Shown here in pieces: positions 29,380-41,784 of a DNA stretch of 64,000 nt. The stretch's first letter is position 1. Every line of letters starts with the position of its first letter. Origin of the DNA: Cacajao melanocephalus (taxonomy: Eukaryota; Chordata; Mammalia; Primates; Pitheciidae); NCBI GenBank assembly GCA_963573385.1, contig CAUYLG010051228.1, positions 1 to 64,000 on the forward strand, written 5' to 3'. The notes under the pieces were generated by a model that was given only the letters and a program-made list of their open reading frames with translations, did not search any database and had not been told where the DNA came from. Position numbers and translations under genes: made by a program.

Positions 29380-29670
29380 GGCTAGACACAGTGGCTCATG
29401 TCTGTAATCCCAGCACTTTGGGAGGCCAAGGTAGCCCAATCATTTGAGCCCAGGAGTTCAAGACCAGCCTGGGCAAAATGGCAAAACTCCATCTCTACAA
29501 AATATTTTAAAAATTTAGCCAGGTATGGTGGTACACACCTGTAGTCCCAGCTACCTGGGAGGCTGCAGAAGGATCACCCCTGACAAGGTCGAGGCTGCAG
29601 TGAACTGTGACTGTGCCAGTGCACTCCAGCCTGGGTGATAGCGTGAGACCTTGTGTCAAAAAAATAAAAC
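29380..29670 (+). mobile_element. Full-length Alu (J/S grade)
   Basis: GGCTAGACACAGTGGCTCAT to a short A tail ending AAAATAAAAC. Short direct repeats AGATTTC (29371 and 29671) flank it and are the probable target-site duplication. The right arm has a small deletion and scrambled text near GCAGAAGGATCACCCCTGAC. Confidence 0.92.
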
Positions 29671-30319
29671 AGATTTCCTTCTGTCTTTGAAGATTTACCA
29701 ATTTCAGAGGAACTTTTTCCTAAATGTAGACACTGTATGTTTATAAATCATTAAGATTCAGATACTGTTGCTGGAGTCAATCACCCCTCAGAGAGACATC
29801 TATGCTTTCTGTAGTTCTTTTAATGGTCTCTCCATTCAATATATTTACTGTTTTTCTGGAAACAGTAGTTGCTGATATAGAACTCTCATAGAGAATTAAT
29901 GGATTTAATGGGAAGGCCATGCCCCCATACTCCTCAAATCCTCTTTGGAATGTAATTCAACATATACCATTTTAAGACAGTAGGATTTTTTTTTTTTTAA
30001 TTCTAAATCTGCCTGTTATACTAGATACTAAGAAGAACTGAAAAAGAATCAAATACTTAAATATTTTCTATGGATATGCTTATAATCTCATTTATGTGTA
30101 TGAGTATACACATATACACACTCATACAGACATATACACATATCTCCAGGCACTGGCATCCTCAAGATTCAGTAAATACTCTGCCCTTTAGGAAATATTG
30201 TAAAGGTTATTAGACAATGGGTAGGAAAAAAAACCACTTAGGGTAACAAAGACCATTATAATTTCTTGCTTCTCAGAAATCAATAATCACCACGAAAACC
30301 TTACACTACCCAAGTAAGG
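29671..30319. other. Unique AT-rich sequence
   Basis: Contains a T tract at about 29987-29998 and a short ATACACA-rich run near 30104-30142. Otherwise nothing recognised. Confidence 0.5.
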
Positions 30320-30630
30320 TGTGCTAGTGACTTAGTGTTTTTCCATTCTGATATCCCATTCCTTCTGGCCCTTGCAAGGATTGCATTTCCCCACTGCTTG
30401 TAGTTAAGTAAGACCATGAAAATATTTCTGGCCAGTGATATTTGAACCAGGTCAAAGCATTTAATTGCCACTGTGAGACTTTCTGCTATCTCCCTCCCTG
30501 CTAAACCAATCATAGTGCCACAAGATCAAAGCAGCCTGGATTGCTAAACTACCAAGATGAAATCAGTCACCCCAGAGAATCATATGGTTACACAGTGCAT
30601 CTCTGTGAGGAGAAATAAATTTTTGATGGG
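30320..30630 (+). mobile_element. Possible MLT1-type LTR remnant
   Basis: TTCTGGCCAGTGATATTTGA, GATCAAAGCAGCCTGGATTG, CCAGAGAATCATATGGTTAC and GAGGAGAAATAAATTTTTGA follow the order of an old MaLR-like LTR (…GGAGCCTGGGT… GAAATAAACTT…). Strongly decayed, identification tentative. Confidence 0.4.
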
Positions 30631-30637
30631 TTCAATA

Positions 30638-30712
30638 AGCTGTCCTCAACCTTTCTGGCACCAAGGACCAGTTTTGCAGAAGACAGTTTGTTCATGGACT
30701 TGCACCAAGGCT
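30638..30712. mobile_element. hAT-Charlie (MER1-type) end fragment
   Basis: CTCAACCTTTCTGGCACCAA, GGACCAGTTTTGCAGAAGAC and AGTTTGTTCATGGACT match a MER1-like terminus (…CCCCAACCTTTTTGGCACC…GGACC). Only one end is kept. Confidence 0.7.
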
Positions 30713-32049
30713 TGGAGACCTGTATTAAATAATTGAAATTTTGATGTTGTTTGTTATGCAGCATAATTTAGCATATCCTGATTAACAACAGAGATTTAGT
30801 GTTTCTGTGCTTCCACCTAAAAATACTTGGAATTGATATGAGAAGCTTGCCTACAAGAGAATACTCTCAGGCAAAAATTTTACTGTGTAAAGGACACTGA
30901 TGAGGATTAAACTTTTTTGGGATACATAAAGATGAGAAGTTGAGTTAAGGAATGTACTTGGGTATAAGAGGAGATGAGATAATTAACAAAAGTAAATTTG
31001 GAGGAAGTTTTCAGGAAACATATGAGGTGAGGAGTTTGTCTGCAGTTAGTGTCAGGATGTACCACCACAGGCTGACATCAGGATGAAACCTTAGTCCTAA
31101 CCTCACATGATTCTTTCACTTACCTAACACTGCCTAACTGCAGATGTACTCTGCTCAATTCTGGGAATAGTTTATGAAATAGCACAAAATATTTCTATTT
31201 CAAAACAAAGATTTATTACCTGTGGCTCTTTCCTGCCCTCTAGTCCTATAGCTTCCTGTCTGATTCAAACTCTTGATCATCTAAATTCAATGAGTATATA
31301 CCATAATGTTTACTGACTCTCTTCCCGGTTTCTGACTTGCTGCTTTCCCCTGGCCCTGAGAACAGTACAGACTGACTTGCTGCACCAGTAGCAGTTTAGC
31401 TTTAATTCAGTTATCAGGTCTTCCCTGCTACTCTGGGCACCCCCTTGTTTTTCCAAGCCCATCTTTCTATACAATTAATTGCAAAACTCATCACATCTGT
31501 ATTTCCAGCTTTAATGAAGCAATCAATTCAATCAGTTGATAGCTGGCAGCCTCCTGTGTAAAATAAGAAATGGCAGGATCTAACAAAATTCAGAAAGTCT
31601 TAGATCATTTACGTAAGAGGTATAATTTTCCTCAATGCACTGATAGAGGAGTATGTACAAACTGCATACATTGCTTTATACTGTCAGCAAATATATATGA
31701 ATTGTAGCATTTTTTTTCTCCTTTAATAACAATGCTATACAAAAAGGAGGAATGACAGTATTGTTCATGCACACAGATTTTATAGATCAGGGATTTTAGT
31801 ATCTACGGGGATTGTGACAGTAATTTATAATTTAAACTTTTCCAGCACAGTAGGTATAAACTGGCCAGCCACAATTGAGGGCATGAAAAAAAAAAAGCAA
31901 CTGTGTTTTCTAAACTGATTTCTTTATAGTTACAAGTCACTATTTCAAATCATTGTAGGAAAAAATCAACCTTGCCATTTAAAAGGTATCTCGTTATCTT
32001 CTCATTTATAACACTTTCTTTTTGGCTATTTAGTTCCTAAAAATTTCTG
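30713..32049. other. Unique AT-rich sequence
   Basis: No repeat family or gene recognised. Confidence 0.5.
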
Positions 32050-32700
32050 CCCCTCCTTATGGTTATCTCCTCCTTTCTTATCAAGTTGGCATTTGGGTAT
32101 AAGAGGAAGCATTACTTCTTTTACCGTCCTTCCAGGATGGCTTTTCATGAGATTGATTTCTGGGCATCAGGTTTTGTTTTCACTGCATCCACTTAGTCGG
32201 CAAGCTGTGCCAGTAGTTGCAGAGAGATGTGCAATCTCTCTGTTCACGATAAATCTGCATACAGCTGCCTCTTCCTCCCTCTTGAAACCAAGCCAATTTC
32301 AGTCTTGCAGTCCACTCAGTACTGTCAAACTCTTGGTGGGGTAGGGGGTCGGGAGGTGGCCAAAACTCTTGGTTGCTTTCTCTGTATTACCCTGGAGTGT
32401 GTAGAACCCTGTAAAAACTGCCCTTTGGCTTCGTACTTCATCTTTTATCCATTACTACCACGCTATGACAGAGACAGTACTTTCCAAAAGGTCTGTGGGT
32501 TTTGCAGGCTATACCCGAGAAACCCTAGCAACAGCCTGCAGTTTTAGCGATTACTCTTCGGCTTTTCTGAAAGTTCTATTTTGTTGCACTTCTAAGGTGA
32601 AGGGAACTTATTCCCTTCTCAGGACTCAGGCATCATTCTTACCCTAGTCTCGCCTACTCTGAATCTCTCTATGTACCTCAATCCCTCATACCCGAAAGGG
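32050..32700. other. Unassigned block with several CpGs and overlapping plus-strand frames
   Basis: Its base composition differs from the AT-rich flanks: pyrimidine-rich, with CpGs (for example CTTCGTACTTC, CCACGCTATG, TACCCGAGAAACC, TTAGCGATTACTCTTCGG). It carries overlapping open frames of 83, 106 and 60 codons at 32093-32647. I recognise no protein domain, and the frames overlap in different phases, which argues against coding. An unrecognised LTR or a conserved non-coding block are both possible. Confidence 0.35.
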
Positions 32701-35104
32701 ATCTGACCAGTCCATGGTGTCTAGAATTATTCTTCTTACTATGATTATGATATAAACTAATCCTTCAAATACGTTTTTTGTTAGGTAAAAACCCAGCTTT
32801 GGAAGTTCTCAGAAAATCCTTTAACCACTTCAATGTCTAGCTATTGCCTAGTTTTGAACTTTGAAAAAGAAAAAATCTACTTTCTAATTCACAATTAAGC
32901 TTCCCTGTTCTAGGCGGTAACCCTAGCAATAAGCTTTAGCCTATAAGCTATTCTTAATAGCAGAAAGTGGAGGTGGGCAGGGATGGAAAGAGAGGAAAGA
33001 AGCATGACAAAAATGGAAAGGCACAGGGTAGCATTTAAGATACATATCACCCTAAGTACTAATTGGCCATCGAGGATAACTTCACTTCAAGGGAAAGGGG
33101 CTTTTGGTTATAAATCTTTCATACTGTAATACTAATAGTAATACATTACGCAAAACGAGGCTCATATGTAACTTAGTTTTCTCCTTCAGAAAGCAAGATG
33201 AATCAGAAGTTTCCATATACGAACGAAGTTTTCAAAAACATCACAAAGAATTAACAAAGTGTGTTTTTCCACAGTTGTTCTTGACTTTATAATGAGTAGA
33301 AAAGTAAAAGGGACATACCGAAAAGACAGGAAAGTTCTATGTTTTTCTAATGGTATGAATAAATGGTTAAAATTTTATACATATTAAAGGAAAGTAAAAC
33401 TAAGTACATTTTAGGGATAGTATTTATAAGAACATCTTATTAATTAATATGCAATGCGTTACACGGTCTTTAGTGAAATAGTGAGTACCTTTTTAATTAT
33501 GAACTTTTGTAGAGCTAAAATGTCACCAATATCAGTCAAAACAGCATCATGTCTCAAATGATGGACTGCTTGCAGACTTCTGACAGCTAAATACATTTTA
33601 CTGAAATTATGCCTTGACAGGTGAGAAAATGTCATTTTCAACCTGTGTGTGATGATAGTACCTGAAACCAAAATCTGTACCCAGTAGGTTAGAGATAAAA
33701 AGGTACTAGATCTTTTACTATTCTAGGAATATTAAAGACTTAACTAAGGGCACTTACCAAATGTTGGACAAATTTTCATATGGCTCAGTATTTTCATTAA
33801 ATAAAGAATATGATTGTTTCATGTCCTACAAAAGACTTAACTTTTGTTGAAATTCAACAGGCTCTAAGTTTGTCTTTTAAAAGAAACACAATGTAACAAA
33901 TTGCCTTTCAAGGAAGGTGAGAACCAGAAGTAGCCTGGTTTAATCATAAGAAGGGTATACAACGCATTCCAATAGAACAACAAACCAATCACACAAAACT
34001 AACTGTATTACAGCACCATGATGGATTAGATCAGCAACGGCTGAAATCATTAGTTCCTGCTGTCTGCCATTGGTGAGATGTTTTTCTTCCTCCTCTACAG
34101 TGTGGTCAGTTTATCACTTTCTACTCAGGCAGGGCCTGAGGCTCTGCTAACCTTAAATACAAATTTGAAAGTAATGAAAAGAATATTCTAACAATCAAAA
34201 TGTTGTTTACATATTAATCAAATACACAGCAGCAACTTCTCAAAAAAAGGACTGTAAAGAATATTTTGTAAAGGTAATTTAAATGCTTAACAAGACATTA
34301 AAAAATCAATTTATCTATTTAGTGCTTCTATAATTTTATTTTAATTTAATGTCCATAATTTTAATTTTCTCAATTTCAGTGACTTACTTTTCCTATACCT
34401 ATTTTCTTCCATGACTACTAATTTTGTGAGTAATTAGTCAATGCTACTGTGTTAAGATAAAATTCAAGTTCCTTCTTAGGTACATAATACTTAAAATGTG
34501 TTGGTTATACGATAATTATTGCAATCAAAGCACTAAAGAACGTTTGCCATGTATATTTTAAACCACATATGGTAAATGATATGTAACAAATTATAAACAC
34601 ACAAAAAGTTATTGTATTGAATCTATTAGATTGAGAATGCTAAATTCTGTAATTGTCATTAACCTGTCCCAAATTTTAATAACCTGTAAGTGTTTAATAC
34701 CAGGTGTCCAAAGAAAGAACAACTCACAGTCATCAAGCAGGTATGGACCTAACTCTTCGCAGGGTATACTCATTAAATTTGCTGTTTGCTACAATAATAG
34801 TTATACTCAGCTTACAAAGATCAGTTGCAATTTTAAGTGCACTGTCAGGCAGATGGTCTACAAATTCAAAATCATCACATTGATCTGTAGTCAGAGGCAG
34901 AACTAGAAATGTGCAAATAAGTGCAGCTCTACTGACACCTACTTACAGGCAAAATTGGTTTCCTCCCCTTTCAGAATCTTATGAGGATATTTCCATCATT
35001 CAAGGCTGCATACTTGCGGCAGTGTCCACAATGGAATTCAAAGTAATACCTTAAATATGCAATGTTTTCTCTCCTCAGAAAATTTCTTTTTTTAAAAAAA
35101 ATTC
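32701..35104. other. Unique AT-rich sequence
   Basis: About 2.4 kb with no recognised repeat or gene. A weak acceptor-like site (TTCTTCCTCCTCTACAG) is at about 34084-34100 without a convincing exon. Confidence 0.5.
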
Positions 35105-35165
35105 TTTTCTCATTAATTCATTCATCAAACATTTATTGATCACTTTATGCTAAGTATACAACATT
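35105..35165 (-). mobile_element. L2 LINE 3' end scrap
   Basis: TTAATTCATTCATCAAACAT, TTATTGATCACTTTATGCTA is the reverse of the L2 terminus (…AATAAATATTTGTTGAATGAATG). Confidence 0.7.
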
Positions 35166-35168
35166 CCA

Positions 35169-35455
35169 TTTTTTTAAAAATAGAGACTGGGTCTCACTCT
35201 GTTACCTGGGCGCAATCCTCCCACCTCAGCCTTCCAAGTAGCTAGGACTACAAGCACACACCACCTCACTTGGCTTATATATATAAGCCAACATAGTGAG
35301 ACCAACCTTCTCTCAAAACTATATATATATTTTATATATATCAAATATATATAATACTTTTTTTTTTTTAAGAGAAACTTGGTCTCATTATGTTGCCCAG
35401 GCTAGTTTCAAACTCCTAGCCTCAGGCAATCCAAATCATATCACCTATGCTCCCA
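35169..35455 (-). mobile_element. Rearranged Alu with a fold-back and AT-rich core
   Basis: 35169-35275 reads as antisense Alu (GAGACTGGGTCTCACTCTGT, CCTCAGCCTTCCAAGTAGCT). At the palindrome 35271-35290 the orientation flips, giving a short sense piece (GCCAACATAGTGAGACCAAC). An AT-rich stretch follows (about 35322-35358), then antisense Alu resumes (TTGGTCTCATTATGTTGCCC, CAAACTCCTAGCCTCAGGCA). See findings. Confidence 0.75.
35271..35290. repeat. Perfect 20-bp palindrome
   Basis: TGGCTTATATATATAAGCCA is its own reverse complement, at the point where Alu sequence changes strand. Confidence 0.95.
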
Positions 35456-36104
35456 TTAAGATCAGTACTTTAATTCTCAACATCTTCATTCACTCATTTC
35501 TTGCAGCAAGATCCTTCAGGGGAGCAACTCAGGAACTGGGAAGTAGGAAGAGGAGTGGAAGTAATTATACTCACTCATGTTAAAACTAAAAAAAAAATAA
35601 TCTAAGGCATCAGTCTCCCTTAAATTACATTAATGACTGAGGTACAAGGTTTTTGTGTCTCTAAGACTTTTTCACATGAGCCTTTGGTTCCCCAATATGT
35701 GACCTCTGGATACCTTTCTTGGAAGGTTTGAAGAGTCCGAGGCTGGAAAAGGGGGAGTGAACTGGCTGTGTCTATTGTAAAATGACTAAGATTCAGTATA
35801 AGGGAATGAAAAGATCTAAACCAGATAAATCAAAGTACTCATGCTTGAAGAAAAACAGGTTAAACATAATCAATAACATGATTAGATATCCCCAAATGTG
35901 TAGACTCCTGATAAATCAGGAATGAAAGAAAAATCAGAAAGTAGCAAATTTGCAGAATAATTAGCATAGTACACCTGCAAATTTAAAGATAGTTCACTTG
36001 AAAACTAGATTTAGTTAATATTTCCGGTTTTTAAAACCCATTTTTAATGATAAAAGTAACAAACGATTTAAGTACAAACTGAGAAATACCCATAAACATA
36101 GAAT
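35456..36104. other. Unique sequence
   Basis: Nothing recognised. Confidence 0.5.
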
Positions 36105-36744
<640 letters not shown>

Positions 36745-37625
36745 AGAACTTTTTTAAATTGAATATATTACATATTCAGTCTTGAATCTTGCTTTTTTTT
36801 TTTTCCATTTTAGACTAAGTCCTAAGTACATTTCCACATCACAGTATGTTTCATCAACATGTTAACTCCTTCATGTATCTTAAGATATTTTAAAAACAAG
36901 AAAATGTAATTTATATATGTATTCACACACATATACACTAATATGTAAGATTTTAACATAAAATTATAGTTAAAAACCAAATATAGGATAGTTTTGAGAG
37001 TTTTTCATGTCAGACCACTAGTTATACTACCAAAGCATAAACACCATTCCTCCAGCACAGCAACAGTAATGGCAAAAGTTCCCCTCTGCAAAAAATATAT
37101 TATCTTCAAAATTTGTCCTGAAATAACAATTTTAACTTTAAAAATGGCTTAAACAGTTTGGTTGCAATAGTTTTCCACAGTTATGAAGCAGAAAAAAATA
37201 ATATCAAAATTTATTCTTGGCATTAGGGCTTATTAAGAAAAGCTTCCCCTCCCATTTCTATAAAATTCAACACAGGGTGATGCTAATATTCATTTATATT
37301 CCATAGTATTTCCAATAAGCTATACATGTATGTATTCTTGGTGTCAGGAACCAAGTCAAGAATTTTTAAATATACACATATGAATAAATAATAAAGCTGG
37401 CTATAAATAAATACATTGGTACACTGCAGAATGCATCTGCATTATATAACCAGAGGTACAGTTCATGTAGTGTTAAAATTTAGCCTATGACCACAGGATA
37501 ATTCACACAATCTCATATAAAATAAAATATTTATAAGCAAGAAAGAGAACATTTCTATCATTGGAAGGAAAAGCTCTCCTATCATATGCTCTCCTGTGCT
37601 AAACCATGCAATCAAATAAGCTAAG
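36745..37625. other. Unique AT-rich sequence
   Basis: Nothing recognised. Confidence 0.5.
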
Positions 37626-37841
37626 GTCCTGGGCAACATGGTGAAACCCCATCTCTACAAAAAATTTTAAAAATTAGTGGGGCATGGTGATGTGTACCTA
37701 GAGTCCCAGATACTTGGGAGGCTGAGGTGGGAGGATCATCTGGGCCCAGGAGGTCAAGGCTGCAGTGAGCCATGATTGTGCCACTGCACTCCAGCCTAGG
37801 CACCAGAATAAGACCGTGTCTCAAAAAAAAAAAAAGAAAGG
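37626..37841 (+). mobile_element. 5'-truncated Alu
   Basis: Starts in the left arm at CCTGGGCAACATGGTGAAAC, keeps the linker and right arm, and ends in a 13-base A run. No clear target duplication seen. Confidence 0.93.
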
Positions 37842-38071
37842 TAAATCAAAGTACCCCATAATGCTTAAATCCCCTTTTAAGCTAGACAGAAGTAAACAGT
37901 ATTTCGGTCAATACCTTTCTTCCCTCCCACCTCACCCAAACAAATTTGAAATTTCAAAGTCTCCATTGTAAACACAATACATTTTGTAAACACCTAATGC
38001 TTGGGCAAGAAATCAACAAATGTTGGTTCTCTTTTACTTCCCTGCTATCAATTATCAGCTTTGTTATATGG

Positions 38072-38074
<3 letters not shown>

Positions 38075-38120
<46 letters not shown>
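38075..38120. repeat. (TA)n microsatellite, about 23 units
   Basis: Uninterrupted TA dinucleotide run. Long pure TA runs are length-polymorphic and can form cruciforms. An 86-codon frame across it (YIYIYI…) is an artefact. Confidence 0.97.
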
Positions 38121-38124
<4 letters not shown>

Positions 38125-38639
38125 TTTAGTCTTTAAAGTCTTTTGTGGTTTGGGTCTTGGTTTTGTCATAATTTTCTACATCTTACTGATTCCTTTTGAG
38201 AACTAAGATAAACTAATACACAGCTAGCTGACTGCTGTTTACTTTTCACAAAGAAAAAAACTGGCCACATACTTTTACAAGCAAATAGTCTAAACAATTA
38301 TTACACTATTAAAATCACTAAAGTATTTTGAGAGAAAAAAAGAAAGGGAAGAAGGAAGTGAAAGAGGGGAAATGATTATGCTTTAGAATATAGCTTATGT
38401 AGATAAGAGTAGCCATGGAAGACACAGTTTTAAAATGCTATCTTTAATTTCTGTTCACAGCTGTTAGCTGGATAAGATGCTTAAATGCAGACCCTATACC
38501 TAAGCTTACCTGCACTTCAAACCTTGTGGTCTTGAAGATTCTAGGTGAAGATACAATTAGAAAAACATATACTGTATTTATAACTACCAGGGTTCATAAA
38601 TCCAAAATGAGACCTACAATGCCCTCAAGTAGACACTCA
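38121..38639. other. Unique AT-rich sequence
   Basis: Nothing recognised. The 230 bases left of the TA run are likewise plain. Confidence 0.5.
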
Positions 38640-38810
38640 ACAGTGTGGCTTTGGGTAAGTTTATCTAATTATACTCCAGTTTCTTCATCCACACAATGTG
38701 GATAAGATGAATACTTAAGACTATAAAGATTAAATGACTTAATGAGTTCCTGTCTGGCACACAGAAAATGCTCTTTAAAAGTTCATCATTATTACTATAA
38801 GGAACATCAC
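38640..38810 (-). mobile_element. MIR SINE
   Basis: Minus-strand MIR: CCAGTTTCTTCATCCACACA, GTGGATAAGATGAATACTTA, GATTAAATGACTTAATGAGT and GTCTGGCACACAGAAAATGC in consensus order. Confidence 0.85.
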
Positions 38811-39889
38811 CACCAAGAAGATAATTTGTTGCTTTCAGTCTGATCTCTAGGTCTGTAGTCTTACCTCTAATATCTAATGCTGCAGTAGGGTGAAAAAAAA
38901 TGGAATTTTAGGCTATTAGTAAGACTCATACCCGTTCAATGTAAGGCTCCTGACTCTGTGAGCATAAACTTCTTGAAACCATCGTCTGCATTTCAAAAGA
39001 AACATTCATCATTTTTGTGGCAAAGATCATTTGAGGTACTCATTTATATAGGCAGAAGAATTTCGAAGGAAGCTAAAGCTCTCTACTGGTGTTGGTGCCT
39101 CACTCCTGGTGAGGGGAGTACAAAAAGAAAGTATAGGAAACAAGGAAACACAATAGATGGGTGAAAGTACATTGTCTGAACAGAAGGAAAAGAAAGTTTA
39201 TATCTGCCCTAAAGATTCTACTTAACATGACCATCCTTTTCCTATATTTCTGACTTTTAGCATTTCAGAGATAACACACACACCTACTGCTCCCAGCATT
39301 CAGTCTTCCCTGTATTGACCGACTTACAGGCTACATCAGGAAATTTATTTCTAATGCAGGCCGCGAAGGGTTTCCAGGGCTAAGGATTTTTTTTTTCTTG
39401 TTTTAAAATAATTCCTACTGTGGACCCACTCAGCATCTTTTTCTTTACAAAAATAAAATGTTTTTCATGTGTCTTTTTAGAATGTCTCTGTCTAACATTT
39501 TAAAACATGTATTTTAGTGTAGTTAAGCACATTTATTTAAAGGATTAGGTGTAATTGTGTGCTTCGTAATGGCAACCTGTAATTATTTTTATAATCATCA
39601 ACTGTTCAGATTTTGTACTTATATTTTCCAGAGCACGATAGGCACCTGCTTCACAAGAAGTAAAAAATACAGTACATAGTAGATGCAAATTATTTTTCCT
39701 CACTTGTCCATAACCAATTTATAAATACTCTGTACTTTAGTCAAAAACTTAATGTAAATAAATGTTAAAAACCATGCATTCTGAAAACATGATTATCAAA
39801 CCAGAAAAAACAAAAAAAAAATTAAAGAGTAATGGCTCTTCAAAATTCAGTAGAATATATACATCCTTTATACATTATAGTATTGTAGG
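38811..39889. other. Unique sequence
   Basis: Nothing recognised. Confidence 0.5.
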
Positions 39890-40040
39890 AAAATCTGGAG
39901 CCTGACATAAAGACACAGGTTAAAACGTCACCTCCAATACAGGTTAACTATGTAGCCCTGGCAAAACAGTTAAGCTTCTAGGCTTCAGCTTATCCATGTA
40001 TTAAATGGGAGTTAACAAATGAAAACTCACAGTATTATCC
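39890..40040 (-). mobile_element. MIR SINE (core region)
   Basis: TATGTAGCCCTGGCAAAACA, GTTAAGCTTCTAGGCTTCAG and TTATCCATGTATTAAATGGG follow minus-strand MIR core (CTGTGTGACCTTGGGCAAG…). Confidence 0.75.
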
Positions 40041-40699
40041 AAATGTTTAAAGATTTTAAATGTTTTCCCTCTTTTCATCCTAACTCCTTTTCTCTAAATA
40101 TTTCAGTATTTTCAAATATTCCTGACAATTAAAAATAAAACAAATATAAAATTAATCACTTTGACTTCTTTGATTATTTTAAGTCAGGTTAAAATGAAAC
40201 CATTTCTAGGAGCACAATTACTATATTTTAAGAAAATATTTTAAGGATACATGCTGCTAACACAATAAAAATACACCTGTTCCCAAGATAATGTTTAAGA
40301 AGAGAATGGGGAAGATTAAAAAAAAAATCCTCAAGAGAGGTAAATATTCAGGAATCATAATTAAAACATAACACACAATTATAAAGTCAAATTTAACAAA
40401 ACCCACCCACCATATCATCTCCCCTCCCCCTCATTAAATTGAAAACATTTAATGAGGGTCTCTAGGTTTTGGTAATTTTTAAATTCTTAACTGCACATTT
40501 TGATTATAGAATGCACAAATGACATGCCCACACATACAAATACAACCACTGGAAGTGTACTAACAAATACTTCCAGTTTTACCCATCTTGGTGATAGCAA
40601 CACCAGGAAGAAATCTTAAGTAGTCTTTTCTCATGGTTTGCAAGCCTTGTTTGTTATACTTCCCAAGTAGCTCTCAGACTGCCCACTTTTCTCCCCCAA
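40041..40699. other. Unique AT-rich sequence
   Basis: Nothing recognised. Confidence 0.5.
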
Positions 40700-41325
40700 G
40701 GTACCACTTCTTTCAGTCAAGTTGCCACCATAGCCTTTGGTCTATCTCCCCACATCCAATTTTGCTCCCCTCCAATCCAGGTGCATAGCCTTAAAATAGA
40801 CAAACTAATCACTCTATTTGCACTCATTCTGATGGCTTTCTCTATATGTCAGATAAAGTCTAAAATCCTCAGCACAGCCTAAAACACACTGCATGATCTA
40901 ACTTCTACCAATCTTTCTAGCTTCAAGTCACTCCATGTTCTCTACGCTCCACCTATACTAACCTTTTTGAATTCTTTCATACTCCAGTTCTTGCATATAC
41001 TGCTCCCACTAAACTATAGGTACTCCTTCATCTTACATCCCCCCGTTAGTCCTGTTAACTCCTACACATCATTCAAGTCTCCACTTAAATATTATTCCTC
41101 GGTAAAGTTGTCCCTGAACTCCCAGTCTGGGTTAGACTCTCAGGTGAAATCATCCTAAATTTACACTAAACTCATCTGTAATCGGTCAAGTAGGCCTTCC
41201 CAGCTAGATTAGAAATTCCTTAAGGGCAAGGACTTTGTACTGCACACTGTTGCATTTACCAGTACTCAACACAGGGTACAGCACAAATGAGCACTGAATG
41301 AATGCCTAAATGAATAAATACAGTA
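40700..41325 (+). mobile_element. L2 LINE, long 3' segment
   Basis: One of the two longest L2 pieces here. In order: GATAAAGTCTAAAATCCTCA, ATTCAAGTCTCCACTTAAAT, ATTCCTTAAGGGCAAGGACT and the end GAGCACTGAATGAATGCCTA. The C-rich wording that follows the family's 3' coding end is kept but the frame is lost. The 63-codon frame at 40967 is not a gene. Confidence 0.88.
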
Positions 41326-41488
41326 TCGAAAATTAGCTAGATATAGTGAATGACAACTACCAGCAATACATAGAAACCACACTTTCTATAATTTTCTATG
41401 GATGTGAAGACTTCTGGATCCTTTCTGCTGCACTATATTGCCTAGCTAATGTTGAAAATATAACTATAAAATAGTAATCAGCTGGATT

Positions 41489-41784
41489 CTTTTTTTTTTT
41501 TTAAGCAGGGTGTCTCACTCTGTTGCCCAGGCTGTAGTGCAGTAGCATGATCTCAGCTCACTGCAATCTCTGCTTACCAGGCTCAAGTAATCCTCTCACC
41601 TCAGCCTCCCGAGTATCTTGAAGGACAGGCATGTGCCAACACGCTGGCTAATTCTTTTGTTTTTAGTAGAAATGGAGTTTCATCAAGTTGCCCAGGCTGA
41701 TCTCAAACTCCGAAGCTCAACTGATCCACCTGCCTCATTCTTCCAAAGTGCTGGGATTACAGGCATGTGCCACCGTACCTGGCC
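41489..41784 (-). mobile_element. Full-length Alu (J grade)
   Basis: Antisense Alu with T tract, TGTTGCCCAGGCTGTAGTGC, GAGTATCTTGAAGGACAGGC, AAAGTGCTGGGATTACAGGC and terminal CACCGTACCTGGCC. Diverged. Its junction with the flank makes a short palindrome GGCCAATTGGCC. Confidence 0.93.

Noticed and set aside
34084..34140. Acceptor-like CTTCCTCCTCTACAG
   Set aside because: No matching donor with an open frame close by that stands out from chance.
37946..38206. 86-codon frame with YIYIYI repeats
   Set aside because: Translation of the (TA)n microsatellite.
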